Shown piece after piece: positions 28,351 to 36,902 of a stretch of DNA of 61,053 nt (the stretch's first letter is position 1; every line of letters begins with the position of its first letter). The translations under genes and the position numbers were made by a program. The DNA is from BOKV01 sp041739225 (GTDB lineage: Bacteria > Pseudomonadota > Alphaproteobacteria > Rhizobiales > Rhizobiaceae). The notes beneath the pieces were generated by a model. The model was given only the letters and a program-made list of their open reading frames with translations, ran no database searches and was not told the origin of the DNA. The stretch lies in NCBI GenBank assembly GCA_041739225.1, contig JBGSOG010000105.1, forward strand, positions 1 to 61,053, in the 5' to 3' direction.

Positions 28351-29112
28351 TCAGGCATTGGTGCGCGAGCGGGTTTTCTCATCAATCTGCCGCGAAAGTA
28401 TGGCGGAGAATTCATCCGCAAAGCCTTCCATCTTGCCGGTGAACTTGCCGACATCCGATGAAAGCTTGTTGTAGGCAATAACTGCCGGGATCGCCGCAAG
28501 CAGCCCCAGAGCTGTCGCCAGAAGCGCCTCGGCAATACCCGGCGCAACAACAGCAAGGCTGGTGGACTTTGATCCGGCAATTGCCTGGAACGAGGTCATG
28601 ATGCCGACAACGGTGCCGAACAGGCCGACAAATGGTGAGGCAGACCCTACGGTCGCCAGAAACATCAGCCGCGATTCAAGCCGTTCACTTTCGCGCGATA
28701 AGGCAACATCCATCGCCTTTTCGATGCGCATCTGCAGCGCGATTGGCGATGACGCACCGCGCTCATAGCTCTTTTTCCACTCCCGCATGGCTGCAACAAA
28801 CAACGCGCCCATGCCCGTAGGGGTCTTGTCGCTAAGTGAGCGGTAAAGCTCCTCCAGGCTTTGGCCGGACCAGAACACCTTCTCGAACCGTTCAAGCTGG
28901 CCCCTTGTGCGGGCAAACAGGAACAGCTTATCGATTATGATCGCCCAGCTCCAGATCGAAGCAATCAGCAAGCCGATCATCACCAGCTTGACCACAAGAC
29001 CCGCCTGCAAAAACAGGCCAATCAACGACGTGCTGTGCGTGCCGGCCGCCTCAAGTGCGCCCGACTGCACTTCCTGGGCGAAAGCGGCGGATATGCCAAA
29101 AAGGGCATTCAT
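28351..29112 (-). CDS. tolQ: Tol-Pal system protein TolQ (ExbB family)
   Basis: The 253-residue inner-membrane protein has three transmembrane helices: one near 35-58 (VVKLVMIGLLIASIWSWAI) and two flanking FVGLFGTVVGIMTSF and EALLATALGLLAAIPAVIAYN. It pairs with TolR as the proton channel energising TolA. It is the first gene of tolQRAB-pal; a CtrA-like half-site pair lies about 180-195 bases upstream. Confidence 0.97.
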   Translation of the reverse strand: MNALFGISAAFAQEVQSGALEAAGTHSTSLIGLFLQAGLVVKLVMIGLLIASIWSWAIIIDKLFLFARTRGQLERFEKVFWSGQSLEELYRSLSDKTPTGMGALFVAAMREWKKSYERGASSPIALQMRIEKAMDVALSRESERLESRLMFLATVGSASPFVGLFGTVVGIMTSFQAIAGSKSTSLAVVAPGIAEALLATALGLLAAIPAVIAYNKLSSDVGKFTGKMEGFADEFSAILSRQIDEKTRSRTNA

Positions 29113-29245
29113 GAATGCATAGCCTCTTCAAAACTGTGCGGATTTGGGATGTGCCGTGGAACCGGATGCATTCTTTGCTTCCAAAACCCACTGCCCTGCC
29201 CCGTGTCACGCACGACATACGGAAAAAAATGGTCAAAGCATGACG

Positions 29246-29307
29246 TGTGCAATTGCTGCACATACTCAGGCCGCAGTAAGGCCCGATCATGGTTAATGAA
29301 TGGTTAG
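29246..29307 (-). promoter_or_regulatory. tolQ upstream region: dyad TGTGCA-N5-TGCACA and near-consensus CtrA box
   Basis: TGTGCA (29246-29251) / TGCACA (29257-29262) is a 6-bp inverted repeat. TTAA TGAATGG TTAG (29293-29307) has the CtrA spacing with one mismatch. Both sit in the 220-base gap between ybgC and tolQ. Confidence 0.35.
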
Positions 29308-29332
29308 GATTGCCTACAAAACTGACTCAAGG

Positions 29333-29800
29333 TCAAGTTTCGCCTTGGATCGGCACACCTTCCAGCTTGGCGCGCAAATCGTCTGGAAACCGCTTCGCAC
29401 CACCGCCATGGTTGATGAAGGCAACTTCGACATCAGCGCCGCACAGCAAGGTTTCCTTGCCATCGGCGTCGGCTCGCAAAACTTCCTGCCGCAGGAATGA
29501 TCGTGCCCCGCCCAGTTTTTGCAAGGTGGTGCGCACGATCAGCAAGTCATCGATCTTGGCCGGCGGGCCATACTTCATCGCCATGCGGTGAATGGCAAAG
29601 GCACTGTCATCCTTCTCAAGATCGGTATGGAATATCTTGAGGTGCCGCAGCCATTCGGTGCGCGAGCGCTCCATGTATTTGAGATAATTGGAATGATAGA
29701 CTACGCCGGAGAAATCCGTGTCCTCGTAATAGACGCGGACCTCCATCTCGTGGCCATTGCCAATCAGGCGGTTTGAAAGTTGGGTCTTGTTTCGGCTCAT
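29333..29800 (-). CDS. ybgC: Tol-Pal-associated acyl-CoA thioesterase YbgC
   Basis: The 155-residue hotdog-fold thioesterase carries VYYEDTDFSGVVYHSNYLKYMERSRTEWL, with the catalytic Asp in the DTD motif. ATG 29800 has AAGGA upstream; the ATG at 29839 adds an atypical 13-residue tail. It hydrolyses short- or long-chain acyl thioesters and is almost always linked to tolQRAB, here 220 bases upstream of tolQ. Confidence 0.94.
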   Translation of the reverse strand: MSRNKTQLSNRLIGNGHEMEVRVYYEDTDFSGVVYHSNYLKYMERSRTEWLRHLKIFHTDLEKDDSAFAIHRMAMKYGPPAKIDDLLIVRTTLQKLGGARSFLRQEVLRADADGKETLLCGADVEVAFINHGGGAKRFPDDLRAKLEGVPIQGET

Positions 29801-29853
29801 GTCTTCCTTTTTAGTCAAGAGCCGGTCATCTGCAAGCACCGTTCATGCCTTGT

Positions 29854-30921
29854 TCAACCACCAAAAACTATCGCATCGACAAGTTCATACCTGTCGGGAC
29901 CAATATTGACGATCGTCAAGTCTTGTACCCGGGTGCTTGAAAAGCCGCCCTGGCCAGGTTGGTTGCGGTCATAAGCGACCGCCTGCCCATCGACAAAGTG
30001 AATGCTGAGCGCACCGCCATCCGGCCGGGTAAGAACAACTTCTGCTGTGCCGCCGCCAAAACGGATAACGCCAAAACTGCATTGGGATGCATTTTGGACA
30101 GCCCCGATAACGCAGCGCACCATTCCAGTCGCATTGTAGGGCGTGCCTGCAACCAGCGCATCTCCACCCTGTTGCGCCGGTACACCAGCGACAGCCGGCG
30201 AACCTTCGCGCAGGTAGCGACCATTGACCCATCCTGCATAATTGCCGCCGTCAGTTGCACCGACTTGGCACCACCGTTGTTTGCCGTCGATCCGGCACCC
30301 ACGATTTGCCAAAACCATGCCGTTGTTGACGCGTGCAACAATGGTCGAATGGGTGTTGGGCCCTTGACGCACGTTCAACTGGTCGCCTGCTTCAACGCCA
30401 TGCACTTCCCAGAAATCCGGCCCGCCAGCAAGGCTGTCGGCGAAGTCGCCACCCGCAGGCGGCGACTGGATTGCCGCCCCCTTGGCGGAAACAGACACGC
30501 CAAGTGTGTAGTCGGCTTTTTCATTGCGGCGAGCTGCGGCCCTGACCATGTAAACCACAACGGTGTATGCACCGTCCTTTGGCAATGCCCCTGCAAACCT
30601 GTTGATTTCAGGGACCAACGGCCCTGTGAGTTCGGAAACCGCAAGAGCTTCGTCTCCCGAGCCCCTGCCCGGTTCATACACGTTGAAGTAAGTGCCGTTG
30701 TGCCGGGTGGCGAGTGATATTTCCATCAGCTGGCCTGCCCGTGCATCAATCCGGTATGCCACGGATTGATAGCCCGTGATGCTGTCCTGAAGCTTGGTTC
30801 CCGAACTTCCCGTCGGGAAGCGGACCGTTACCTGCCTCAGGTCCTGTGCAAGCGCGCACGCCATGGAAATCAGGAGGCCGAAGAGGGCCACAAAGACTGT
30901 GACTGGTCTGTTGGAAAACAT
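29854..30921 (-). CDS. Secreted protein with bacterial SH3 domain
   Basis: ATG 30921 follows AGGAGG and starts a signal peptide ending ACALAQ. The 355-residue protein has an N-terminal beta domain (residues about 25-150, with ITGYQSVAYRIDARAGQ), a mid SH3-type-3 domain (LNVRQGPNTHSTIVARVNNG ... WCQVG, about 180-240) likely to bind peptidoglycan or protein, and a C-terminal domain of about 90 residues. It lies 37 bases downstream of an L,D-transpeptidase gene, suggesting joint action on the cell envelope. Exact role unknown. Confidence 0.85.
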   Translation of the reverse strand: MFSNRPVTVFVALFGLLISMACALAQDLRQVTVRFPTGSSGTKLQDSITGYQSVAYRIDARAGQLMEISLATRHNGTYFNVYEPGRGSGDEALAVSELTGPLVPEINRFAGALPKDGAYTVVVYMVRAAARRNEKADYTLGVSVSAKGAAIQSPPAGGDFADSLAGGPDFWEVHGVEAGDQLNVRQGPNTHSTIVARVNNGMVLANRGCRIDGKQRWCQVGATDGGNYAGWVNGRYLREGSPAVAGVPAQQGGDALVAGTPYNATGMVRCVIGAVQNASQCSFGVIRFGGGTAEVVLTRPDGGALSIHFVDGQAVAYDRNQPGQGGFSSTRVQDLTIVNIGPDRYELVDAIVFGG

Positions 30922-30958
30922 GGTTCCTCCTGTTCTGGGCTGGTCGGCATCGGGGCGT

Positions 30959-31948
30959 TTATTCGGCAGTGGCGATGACAAAGTCACGTCCGCTGCGACT
31001 GTCCGGATGCAACGGGGCATCGGTGAGTATCATCACCATGCCTTGGTGAAAGCGTTTGCGCATTGCATCGACAAATGCCGCATCTGCGCGGATGGCATTG
31101 AGTACGGCAGGATTGTCACCCTGTCCTGCCGGGCCATGCGACAAGCCACTCCAGTGCATTCCCTTGCCGTCATGGTCCGCCCCGGAAAGCACAAACACAT
31201 GTGAGCCGAAGGTTTGCGTCGCACCCAGGGTCAATTTTCCACGCGCAATCACGGCATCGTTTTCGATGAGGTCGACTTCGCGGCTGGCAGAAGAAGCGAT
31301 CACGCTGGTGATGGGATAAGCTTCTGCCTCAGCCCAGTCCTGTGGATGTTTCTTGCCTTCTAGCCCGCTCAGGACATGCTCGAATTCTGCCTCGGCGTAG
31401 CCGCTCAGTACCATGCCGGGATGCTTGAGTTCCCACGGATCGCTGTGCGATCCGGCAATCACCACGGGAGTACCCAAATGGGTAATGGAAAACAGGAGTT
31501 CAGAAAACTGGACAGGCATGCGCACGCAACCGTGGCTTGCCGGATAGCCCGGCAATTTTCCGGCATGCAAGGCGATTCCAGACCACGTCAACCGGTTCAT
31601 GTTGGGCATTGGCGCGTTGTTGTAGGTCGATGACCGGTGATTCTTGTCTTTCTGCAGCACCACAAAAACACCGGTGGGAGTTTCATGGCCTGGCTTGCCC
31701 GTTGAACAGGTTGAAACTCCGATGCGCACGCCATTGCGGTAAACGTGGACCAACTGCTGTTCGAGAGACACCACCACAGCAACCGGACCTTGTGGCGAAC
31801 GCTCTGGATGCCAGGTAAATTCCCCTGGTTGCAGTTGCGAAATTTCCTTCATCACTTGTTTGCCGAGCGCTTTTTCAACTGCAAACACCGACCCGATACA
31901 CAAAGCACCAAAAACAAACAGCCGACGGTTTTGAAATACACTCACCAT
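30959..31948 (-). CDS. L,D-transpeptidase (YkuD family)
   Basis: The 329-residue protein has an N-terminal membrane or signal segment (residues 9-25) and a YkuD domain with SHGCVRMP (catalytic Cys141, His139). Such enzymes form 3-3 peptidoglycan crosslinks or anchor proteins to the wall, important in rhizobial cell walls. The C-terminal 150 residues outside YkuD are not recognised. It is co-directional with the SH3 protein gene. Confidence 0.9.
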   Translation of the reverse strand: MVSVFQNRRLFVFGALCIGSVFAVEKALGKQVMKEISQLQPGEFTWHPERSPQGPVAVVVSLEQQLVHVYRNGVRIGVSTCSTGKPGHETPTGVFVVLQKDKNHRSSTYNNAPMPNMNRLTWSGIALHAGKLPGYPASHGCVRMPVQFSELLFSITHLGTPVVIAGSHSDPWELKHPGMVLSGYAEAEFEHVLSGLEGKKHPQDWAEAEAYPITSVIASSASREVDLIENDAVIARGKLTLGATQTFGSHVFVLSGADHDGKGMHWSGLSHGPAGQGDNPAVLNAIRADAAFVDAMRKRFHQGMVMILTDAPLHPDSRSGRDFVIATAE

Positions 31949-32157
31949 GCTGTTTCCCCAACAAAACCGGGTTTCACGATTCCACCATTCCAGACAGCAT
32001 TCAAGATGGCGTCAGAAAGATGACAGGCATGCTTTCAATTGGATGAAACTTCGCAGGATGTTTCGAGGTAAATGCGCGCCCGCGTGCGTTCAGAACAGTG
32101 CGAAGAATTGGGCAGGATTGCGCAATCACAGGTGGTCGCAACACCCCGGTTGCCGCT

Positions 32158-33192
32158 TCATTCCTCCTCAAAAAGCCGGCCCTGCACGGCTGCAAAATCG
32201 CGCGGGGTTTCAAGGCCAAGGTGCTTCCATGCGTTTGCAGTCAGAATGCGGCCACGCGGCGTGCGCTGGATCAGACCCTGCTGGATGAGATAGGGTTCGA
32301 TGATGTCTTCGATAGCATCGCGTGGCTCCGATAGCGCGGCGGCAATGGTCTCGATCCCCACCGGCCCGCCGCCAAAATTGCGGGCAATCTGGTTCAGGTA
32401 TCGCCTGTCGAGCGCATCCAGCCCTGCCTCGTCAACCTCCAGCCGGGTCAATGCCGCGTCGGCGATTTTGAGGTCCACCACGCCGGATTCGGCAACGGCG
32501 GCAAAGTCACGAACCCGGCGCAAGAGCCTTCCGGCGATCCGCGGCGTTCCGCGCGAGCGGCGGGCGATTTCCCGCCCGCCTTCATCGTCGATTGGCATTC
32601 CAAGGATGCGTGCACCCCGACGAACGATGAGTTCAAGTTCTTCAACGGTGTAAAAATTAAGTCGCACCGGGATGCCAAACCGGTCGCGCAGCGGATTGGT
32701 CAGCAAGCCGAGCCGGGTGGTGGCTGCTACCAACGTAAACTTGGCCAGATCGATTTTCACTGAACGTGCCGCCGGCCCTTCGCCGATGATGAGATCAAGC
32801 TGGAAATCTTCCATCGCCGGATAGAGGATTTCCTCGACCGCCGGACTCAGCCGGTGAATCTCGTCGATGAAAAGAACGTCGTTCTCTTCCAGATTGGTAA
32901 GCAGTGCCGCCAGATCCCCCGCCTTGGCAATCACCGGGCCGGAGGTTGAGCGAAAGCCAACGCCCAATTCCCGTGCCATGATTTGTGCCATGGTCGTCTT
33001 GCCAAGGCCGGGCGGGCCGACAAACAACACGTGGTCCAGCGCTTCGCCGCGCTGCTTGGCAGCCTCGATGAACACCTTGAGATTTTCGCGCGCCTGTTTC
33101 TGCCCGACAAATTCATCGAGCGTTTGCGGCCGCATCGATGTGTCAAAATCCTCACCCCGTTTGTCCGCACTGATGAGGCGCTCACCGCTCAT
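32158..33192 (-). CDS. ruvB: Holliday junction helicase subunit RuvB
   Basis: The 344-residue AAA+ motor drives branch migration with RuvA. Walker A GPPGLGKTT, Walker B LFIDEIH and the C-terminal winged helix (LIQRTPRGRILTANAW) are clear. Its ATG (33192) overlaps the stop of the PIN toxin gene as ATGA, so ruvB is translationally coupled to a toxin-antitoxin pair rather than to ruvA. Confidence 0.98.
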   Translation of the reverse strand: MSGERLISADKRGEDFDTSMRPQTLDEFVGQKQARENLKVFIEAAKQRGEALDHVLFVGPPGLGKTTMAQIMARELGVGFRSTSGPVIAKAGDLAALLTNLEENDVLFIDEIHRLSPAVEEILYPAMEDFQLDLIIGEGPAARSVKIDLAKFTLVAATTRLGLLTNPLRDRFGIPVRLNFYTVEELELIVRRGARILGMPIDDEGGREIARRSRGTPRIAGRLLRRVRDFAAVAESGVVDLKIADAALTRLEVDEAGLDALDRRYLNQIARNFGGGPVGIETIAAALSEPRDAIEDIIEPYLIQQGLIQRTPRGRILTANAWKHLGLETPRDFAAVQGRLFEEE

Positions 33193-33593
33193 GCCAGAAG
33201 TTCCATGCCGGGTATGCGCAATGCCGCTTTTTTGTCCAGAGTGGCCACATGATCGCAGCCAAACTCAAGTGCCCTCTCCGCAATCAGTGCATCGGCAAAG
33301 TCGGCATTTTGCACCTCGACTGTTCGGATTGCCCGAACAACAACATCGTGCTGCTCGATCTCAACGCCGCGCAGGCGAATGATCTTGCGCAATGCCGAAA
33401 TTGTGTCGATGCGCCCGAAGCCGTAATGACTGCGCAGCGCCCAATAAAGCTCCAACAATGTGGTCGTAGTGATGTAACCTGAAAAATCCTTGCCGAGCCT
33501 TTCGCCAAATTTCCGGACCGCATCCCGTTGCAAGGGGTCATCGTCCACCAGCAAACGGACCAGGATATTTGTATCGATCCCGATCGTCGTCAC
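33189..33593 (-). CDS. PIN-domain (VapC-type) toxin in the ruv operon
   Basis: The 134-residue PIN-domain protein opens IGIDTNILVRLL (Asp7) and has LLELYWAL (Glu48), NADFADALIA (Asp98, Asp101) and LDKKA (Asp120), the full acidic set expected for an active ribonuclease. It starts with GTG overlapping the antitoxin stop (GTGA) and ends in an ATGA overlap with ruvB. VapC toxins cleave tRNA or rRNA; the target here is unknown. Confidence 0.9.
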   Translation of the reverse strand: MTTIGIDTNILVRLLVDDDPLQRDAVRKFGERLGKDFSGYITTTTLLELYWALRSHYGFGRIDTISALRKIIRLRGVEIEQHDVVVRAIRTVEVQNADFADALIAERALEFGCDHVATLDKKAALRIPGMELLA

Positions 33594-33871
33594 GCCGCAC
33601 TATCCTGGGCTTGGGTGCCAGGCATCATTTCCTGACGGCCAGCCGCTTGCGCAACGGAAGCATCGATTTCTTCCAAGGTCGCCGGTCCCTTGGGCGGATT
33701 CCCCAATATTCCCTGCAACTCATTGAAATCAATGGTTTTTGGCGTCATGAAAACAGCGCCGTCAATTACTGTGAATACGACCATGTCACCGGCTCTAAGC
33801 CCGAAATGCTTTCGAAGGTCCTTGGGTAAGGTAATCTGACCTTTGTCTGAAATAACCAGTTCGTTCCGCAT
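33590..33871 (-). CDS. AbrB/SpoVT-type antitoxin of the ruv-operon pair
   Basis: The 93-residue product starts at ATG 33871 (GAGGAAAAC upstream). Its N-terminal swapped-hairpin DNA-binding domain reads LVISDKGQITLPKDLRKHFGLRAGD, the AbrB/MazE/VapB signature; the C-terminal 40 residues would wrap the toxin. It overlaps the toxin gene by four bases. It probably represses its own promoter in the AT-rich gap upstream. Confidence 0.9.
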   Translation of the reverse strand: MRNELVISDKGQITLPKDLRKHFGLRAGDMVVFTVIDGAVFMTPKTIDFNELQGILGNPPKGPATLEEIDASVAQAAGRQEMMPGTQAQDSAA

Positions 33872-33930
33872 TTCTTGTTTTCCTCTAACAAATATTATTT
33901 TATCAGAAAAATATCGAATCCGCAAGGAAT
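33872..33930 (-). promoter_or_regulatory. AT-rich promoter/operator between ruvA and the antitoxin gene
   Basis: The 59-base gap is much richer in A+T than the ruv genes and holds an imperfect dyad around ATATTTTTCTGATAAAATA on the minus strand, with -10-like TAAAAT. It looks like a private promoter and autorepression site of the toxin-antitoxin pair that would also feed ruvB. Confidence 0.5.
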
Positions 33931-34548
33931 TCACCCTGCCAGTTCCCGCAAACCAAGCCGGATGAGTTGGGCGCTGTCGGCGCCATCCCCGGCTTTCTTG
34001 AGGGCTTTGGAAACCGCAGCCGAGGCTTGCTGCGCTGAATAGCCAAGATTGGAAAGCGCAGAAACGGCGTCGGTTACCGCAGAAGGTGCCAGACCTGCGC
34101 CGATGGCAGATTGAAGCCCGATCTCCGCTGCTGCCGCACCAGAAAATGCCGGGGCCTTGTCGCGCAGTTCAGCCACGATGCGTTGAGCCACTTTCGGCCC
34201 AACGCCGGGCGCGCGCGAAACCATTGCCTTGTCCTGAAGTGCGATTGCCGAAGCCAGTTCGCCCGGTGACAAAACCGATTGCACTGAAAGTGCAACTTTG
34301 GCGCCAACGCCCTGCACGCTTTGCAAAAGGCGAAACCAGTCGCGCTCCAGTTCGGTGGCAAACCCGAAAAGCCGGATCATGTCTTCCCGGACATGGGTCT
34401 CGATGAAGAAAACCACCCCTTCGCCAACACCCGGCAGGTTTCCAAGCGTGCGCGCAGAAGCATGCACCATATAACCCACGCCATGAACATCGAGGATCAG
34501 GTGATCTTCGCCAATGCTGTCCAGCGTTCCCTTGAGTTTGCCGATCAT
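33931..34548 (-). CDS. ruvA: Holliday junction protein RuvA
   Basis: The 205-residue junction-binding protein has the N-terminal OB fold (MIGKLKGTLDSIGEDHLILDVHG), helix-hairpin-helix motifs (LQSVQGVGAKVALSV, APGVGPKVAQRIVAEL) and the C-terminal RuvB-contacting three-helix domain. It follows the DUF3445 gene by 52 bases. Confidence 0.97.
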   Translation of the reverse strand: MIGKLKGTLDSIGEDHLILDVHGVGYMVHASARTLGNLPGVGEGVVFFIETHVREDMIRLFGFATELERDWFRLLQSVQGVGAKVALSVQSVLSPGELASAIALQDKAMVSRAPGVGPKVAQRIVAELRDKAPAFSGAAAAEIGLQSAIGAGLAPSAVTDAVSALSNLGYSAQQASAAVSKALKKAGDGADSAQLIRLGLRELAG

Positions 34549-34600
34549 TGTTCCCCGCTGTTTTCTGCATGTCCCAAATAAAGGAACAAGTCAAGAACAT

Positions 34601-35494
34601 TCAAGATGATGCGAGTTCCTGCAACCGGGCAACCAGACGTTCGCGGATCGCATTGATGCCCTTGTAGTGCGCCTGTTCCGCAGTCAGGCGGGACACCAGA
34701 TTCAGCAGGCCCGCCGCCAGCCTTTGGCGGTCCGGGTGGCGCTCGATCAGCTTTGCCGGATCAAGATGGATGCGGATGGTGAACAGGATGTCGCCGCTCA
34801 CCGGCAGTTTGCGCAGCGTCTGGTGCTCCACCCGCAGGTGGATGTCTTCAAGCTCTCCGGTGCGCCGCCGCTCGCGGTCTTCATCGCCATGAAACAGTTC
34901 GCCGTCAGGATAAAGCGACCAATTGAGCCGCCAGACCGGCACCTCTGGTTTCATGTTGTCGAAAATACGCTCGATCATTTCCGCATTGCGGCTGCCGGCG
35001 CCAAAATCCGGCACAGGGCCGTGGACCTGATGCATCGGTTTGCCGAACTTGTCTTTCAGCCGCCACGAACTGGGAAAACAAACACTTCCTGCAACCACGC
35101 TCCAGCCATCCGGTTTTTTGCGCAGCAGCACCAGATCTTCCTGGACGAGCCGGGCTGCCGCCAGCAAGGGATAAGCGTTGTCGGGCGCAACTGTGCGGCC
35201 TGCGGGAATGACTCTGACGCCGTTTTCTCCAGGTTCCCAGAAGTCGGGGATATTTTGCAGGAGGTGAGCAGCCAGCATTTCATGCACCTCGCGCTGCGCG
35301 CCCAACGTATCAGCTTGCGCCGCAAACACATCATCGCGACGGTTTGCGATCAACGCTTCCTTCTGTTGCAGATACGACGCCAGTTTTTCATCCGGCTCAA
35401 TCCAGTTATTGAGATCAAGCGGCGCGAGGCCGATGCGAAACAGCGGCTGGCTGCCGTCCCATGGCGTGTGACGCGGGGTTGCAAATTCAGCCAT
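34601..35494 (-). CDS. DUF3445 protein, haem-dependent oxidative N-demethylase-like
   Basis: The 297-residue protein matches the DUF3445 family, whose characterised fungal and bacterial members include haem-dependent oxidative N-demethylase subunits. Typical segments are FRIGLAPLDLNNWIEPDE, LRKKPDGWSVVAGSVCFPSSWRL and LNWSLYPDGELF. Its ATG overlaps the ruvC stop by one base (TGATG), so it is translated with ruvC although no DNA-repair role is known. Partner oxidoreductase genes are absent nearby. Confidence 0.85.
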   Translation of the reverse strand: MAEFATPRHTPWDGSQPLFRIGLAPLDLNNWIEPDEKLASYLQQKEALIANRRDDVFAAQADTLGAQREVHEMLAAHLLQNIPDFWEPGENGVRVIPAGRTVAPDNAYPLLAAARLVQEDLVLLRKKPDGWSVVAGSVCFPSSWRLKDKFGKPMHQVHGPVPDFGAGSRNAEMIERIFDNMKPEVPVWRLNWSLYPDGELFHGDEDRERRRTGELEDIHLRVEHQTLRKLPVSGDILFTIRIHLDPAKLIERHPDRQRLAAGLLNLVSRLTAEQAHYKGINAIRERLVARLQELASS

Positions 35495-36012
35495 CAGCCC
35501 CCCTTGGCAACCAGCTTCGCCAGACGCGCCGCCCCTCGGCTATGCGCGTGGCATATCGCGATGGCCAGCGCGTCAGCAGCATGCTCGCTGTCGAAAACCG
35601 ACTTCGGCATCAGGGTTTTGACCATCATTTGCACCTGTTGCTTGTCGCCATGCCCGGCCCCGGTGACGGACTTCTTGACCATGTTGGGTGCGTATTCGGC
35701 AACCAGCAATCCCGCGCGCGCCGGAACCAGCAGCGCAATGCCGCGTGCCTGCCCAAGTTTGAGGGTCGCCACCGCGTCGCGGTTGACAAAGGTGTTTTCA
35801 ACCGCCGCCTCGTCTGGCTGCAGGCGCTCGATCACGGCAACCAACCCGTCATGCAATTGGCAAAGACGCTGCGCCAGTTCCGCTTTTGGGTCCGACACGA
35901 TAGTGCCGGCCTCGACAAAAACCAGGCTGTTCCCCAGCGATTCAAGGATGCCCCAGCCCGTGTTGCGCAGGCCGGGATCAATACCTATGATTCGCACCGG
36001 AACATTTTTCAT
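35494..36012 (-). CDS. ruvC: Holliday junction resolvase RuvC
   Basis: The 172-residue endonuclease opens IIGIDPGLRNTGWG (first catalytic Asp) and has VENTFVNRDA (Glu) and SEHAADALAIAICHAH (C-terminal Asp pair). It nicks the Holliday junction after RuvAB migration. It starts 42 bases after the yebC-family stop and ends in the TGATG overlap with the DUF3445 gene. Confidence 0.97.
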   Translation of the reverse strand: MKNVPVRIIGIDPGLRNTGWGILESLGNSLVFVEAGTIVSDPKAELAQRLCQLHDGLVAVIERLQPDEAAVENTFVNRDAVATLKLGQARGIALLVPARAGLLVAEYAPNMVKKSVTGAGHGDKQQVQMMVKTLMPKSVFDSEHAADALAIAICHAHSRGAARLAKLVAKGG

Positions 36013-36054
36013 GTTCCGGTTTTAGCGCCAAAACCATCGTATTTCCATTGACAC

Positions 36055-36801
36055 TCAGGCAGACAACTTGGCCAATGTCGCCTCGTCCATGTCGAAATTG
36101 GCATAGACGTTTTGCACATCGTCATCGTCTTCCAGACGCTCGATCAGTCTCATGATCGATTCTGCCCGGTCTTCGTCCACCGGTGTCATGGTCTGCGGCC
36201 GCCAGATGGTCTTGACCGACTCAGCTTCACCCAACGCCGCTTCAAGCCCTGACGAAACTTCGTTCAGGTTCTCAAATGCGCAGATGATGGTATGGCCACT
36301 GTCGTCTGTGGTCACATCATCAGCGCCAGCCTCGATTGCAGCTTCCATCACCTTGTCAGCAGATCCGGCGCTGGCCAAATAGACAATTTCGCCAACCCGG
36401 TCCCAAAGGAATGAAACCGAATTGGTTTCACCCAGCGCTCCGCCTGCCTTTGTGAAGGCAGCGCGCACGTTTGAGGCGGTCCGGTTGAGGTTGTCGGTCA
36501 GCGCTTCGACGATCACAGCCACGCCGCCCGGACCGTAGCCTTCATAGCGCATTTCCTTGTAGCTTTCGCCTTCGCCACCCGCCGCCTTGTTGATGGCGCG
36601 CTGGATATTGTCCTTGGGCATCGACTGCGCCTTGGCGTTCTGGATGGCCAGGCGCAACCGCGCATTCATCATCGGGTCCGGAGCGCCCGTTTTTGCCGCA
36701 ACCGTGATTTCACGTGCGAGTTTTGAAAACATTTTCGACTTGATCGCATCCTGCCGCCCTTTGCGGTGCATGATGTTCTTGAACTGTGAATGACCTGCCA
36801 T
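36055..36801 (-). CDS. YebC/PmpR-family protein
   Basis: The 248-residue protein has the family start AGHSQFKNIMHRKGRQDA and the three-domain layout with GEGESYKEMRYEGYGPGGVAVIVEALTDN. Members were called transcriptional regulators and more recently linked to relief of ribosome stalling. It is commonly located next to ruvC, as here. Confidence 0.95.
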   Translation of the reverse strand: MAGHSQFKNIMHRKGRQDAIKSKMFSKLAREITVAAKTGAPDPMMNARLRLAIQNAKAQSMPKDNIQRAINKAAGGEGESYKEMRYEGYGPGGVAVIVEALTDNLNRTASNVRAAFTKAGGALGETNSVSFLWDRVGEIVYLASAGSADKVMEAAIEAGADDVTTDDSGHTIICAFENLNEVSSGLEAALGEAESVKTIWRPQTMTPVDEDRAESIMRLIERLEDDDDVQNVYANFDMDEATLAKLSA

Positions 36802-36902
36802 GACATCTGCCGTTTTGTGGATAGTCGTTTGTGAATGGCCCGCTTATAAACAGTCTGGACAAGTTTCGTCCAGTGCAACTCAACCGCATCAAGGGCAATG
36901 GC

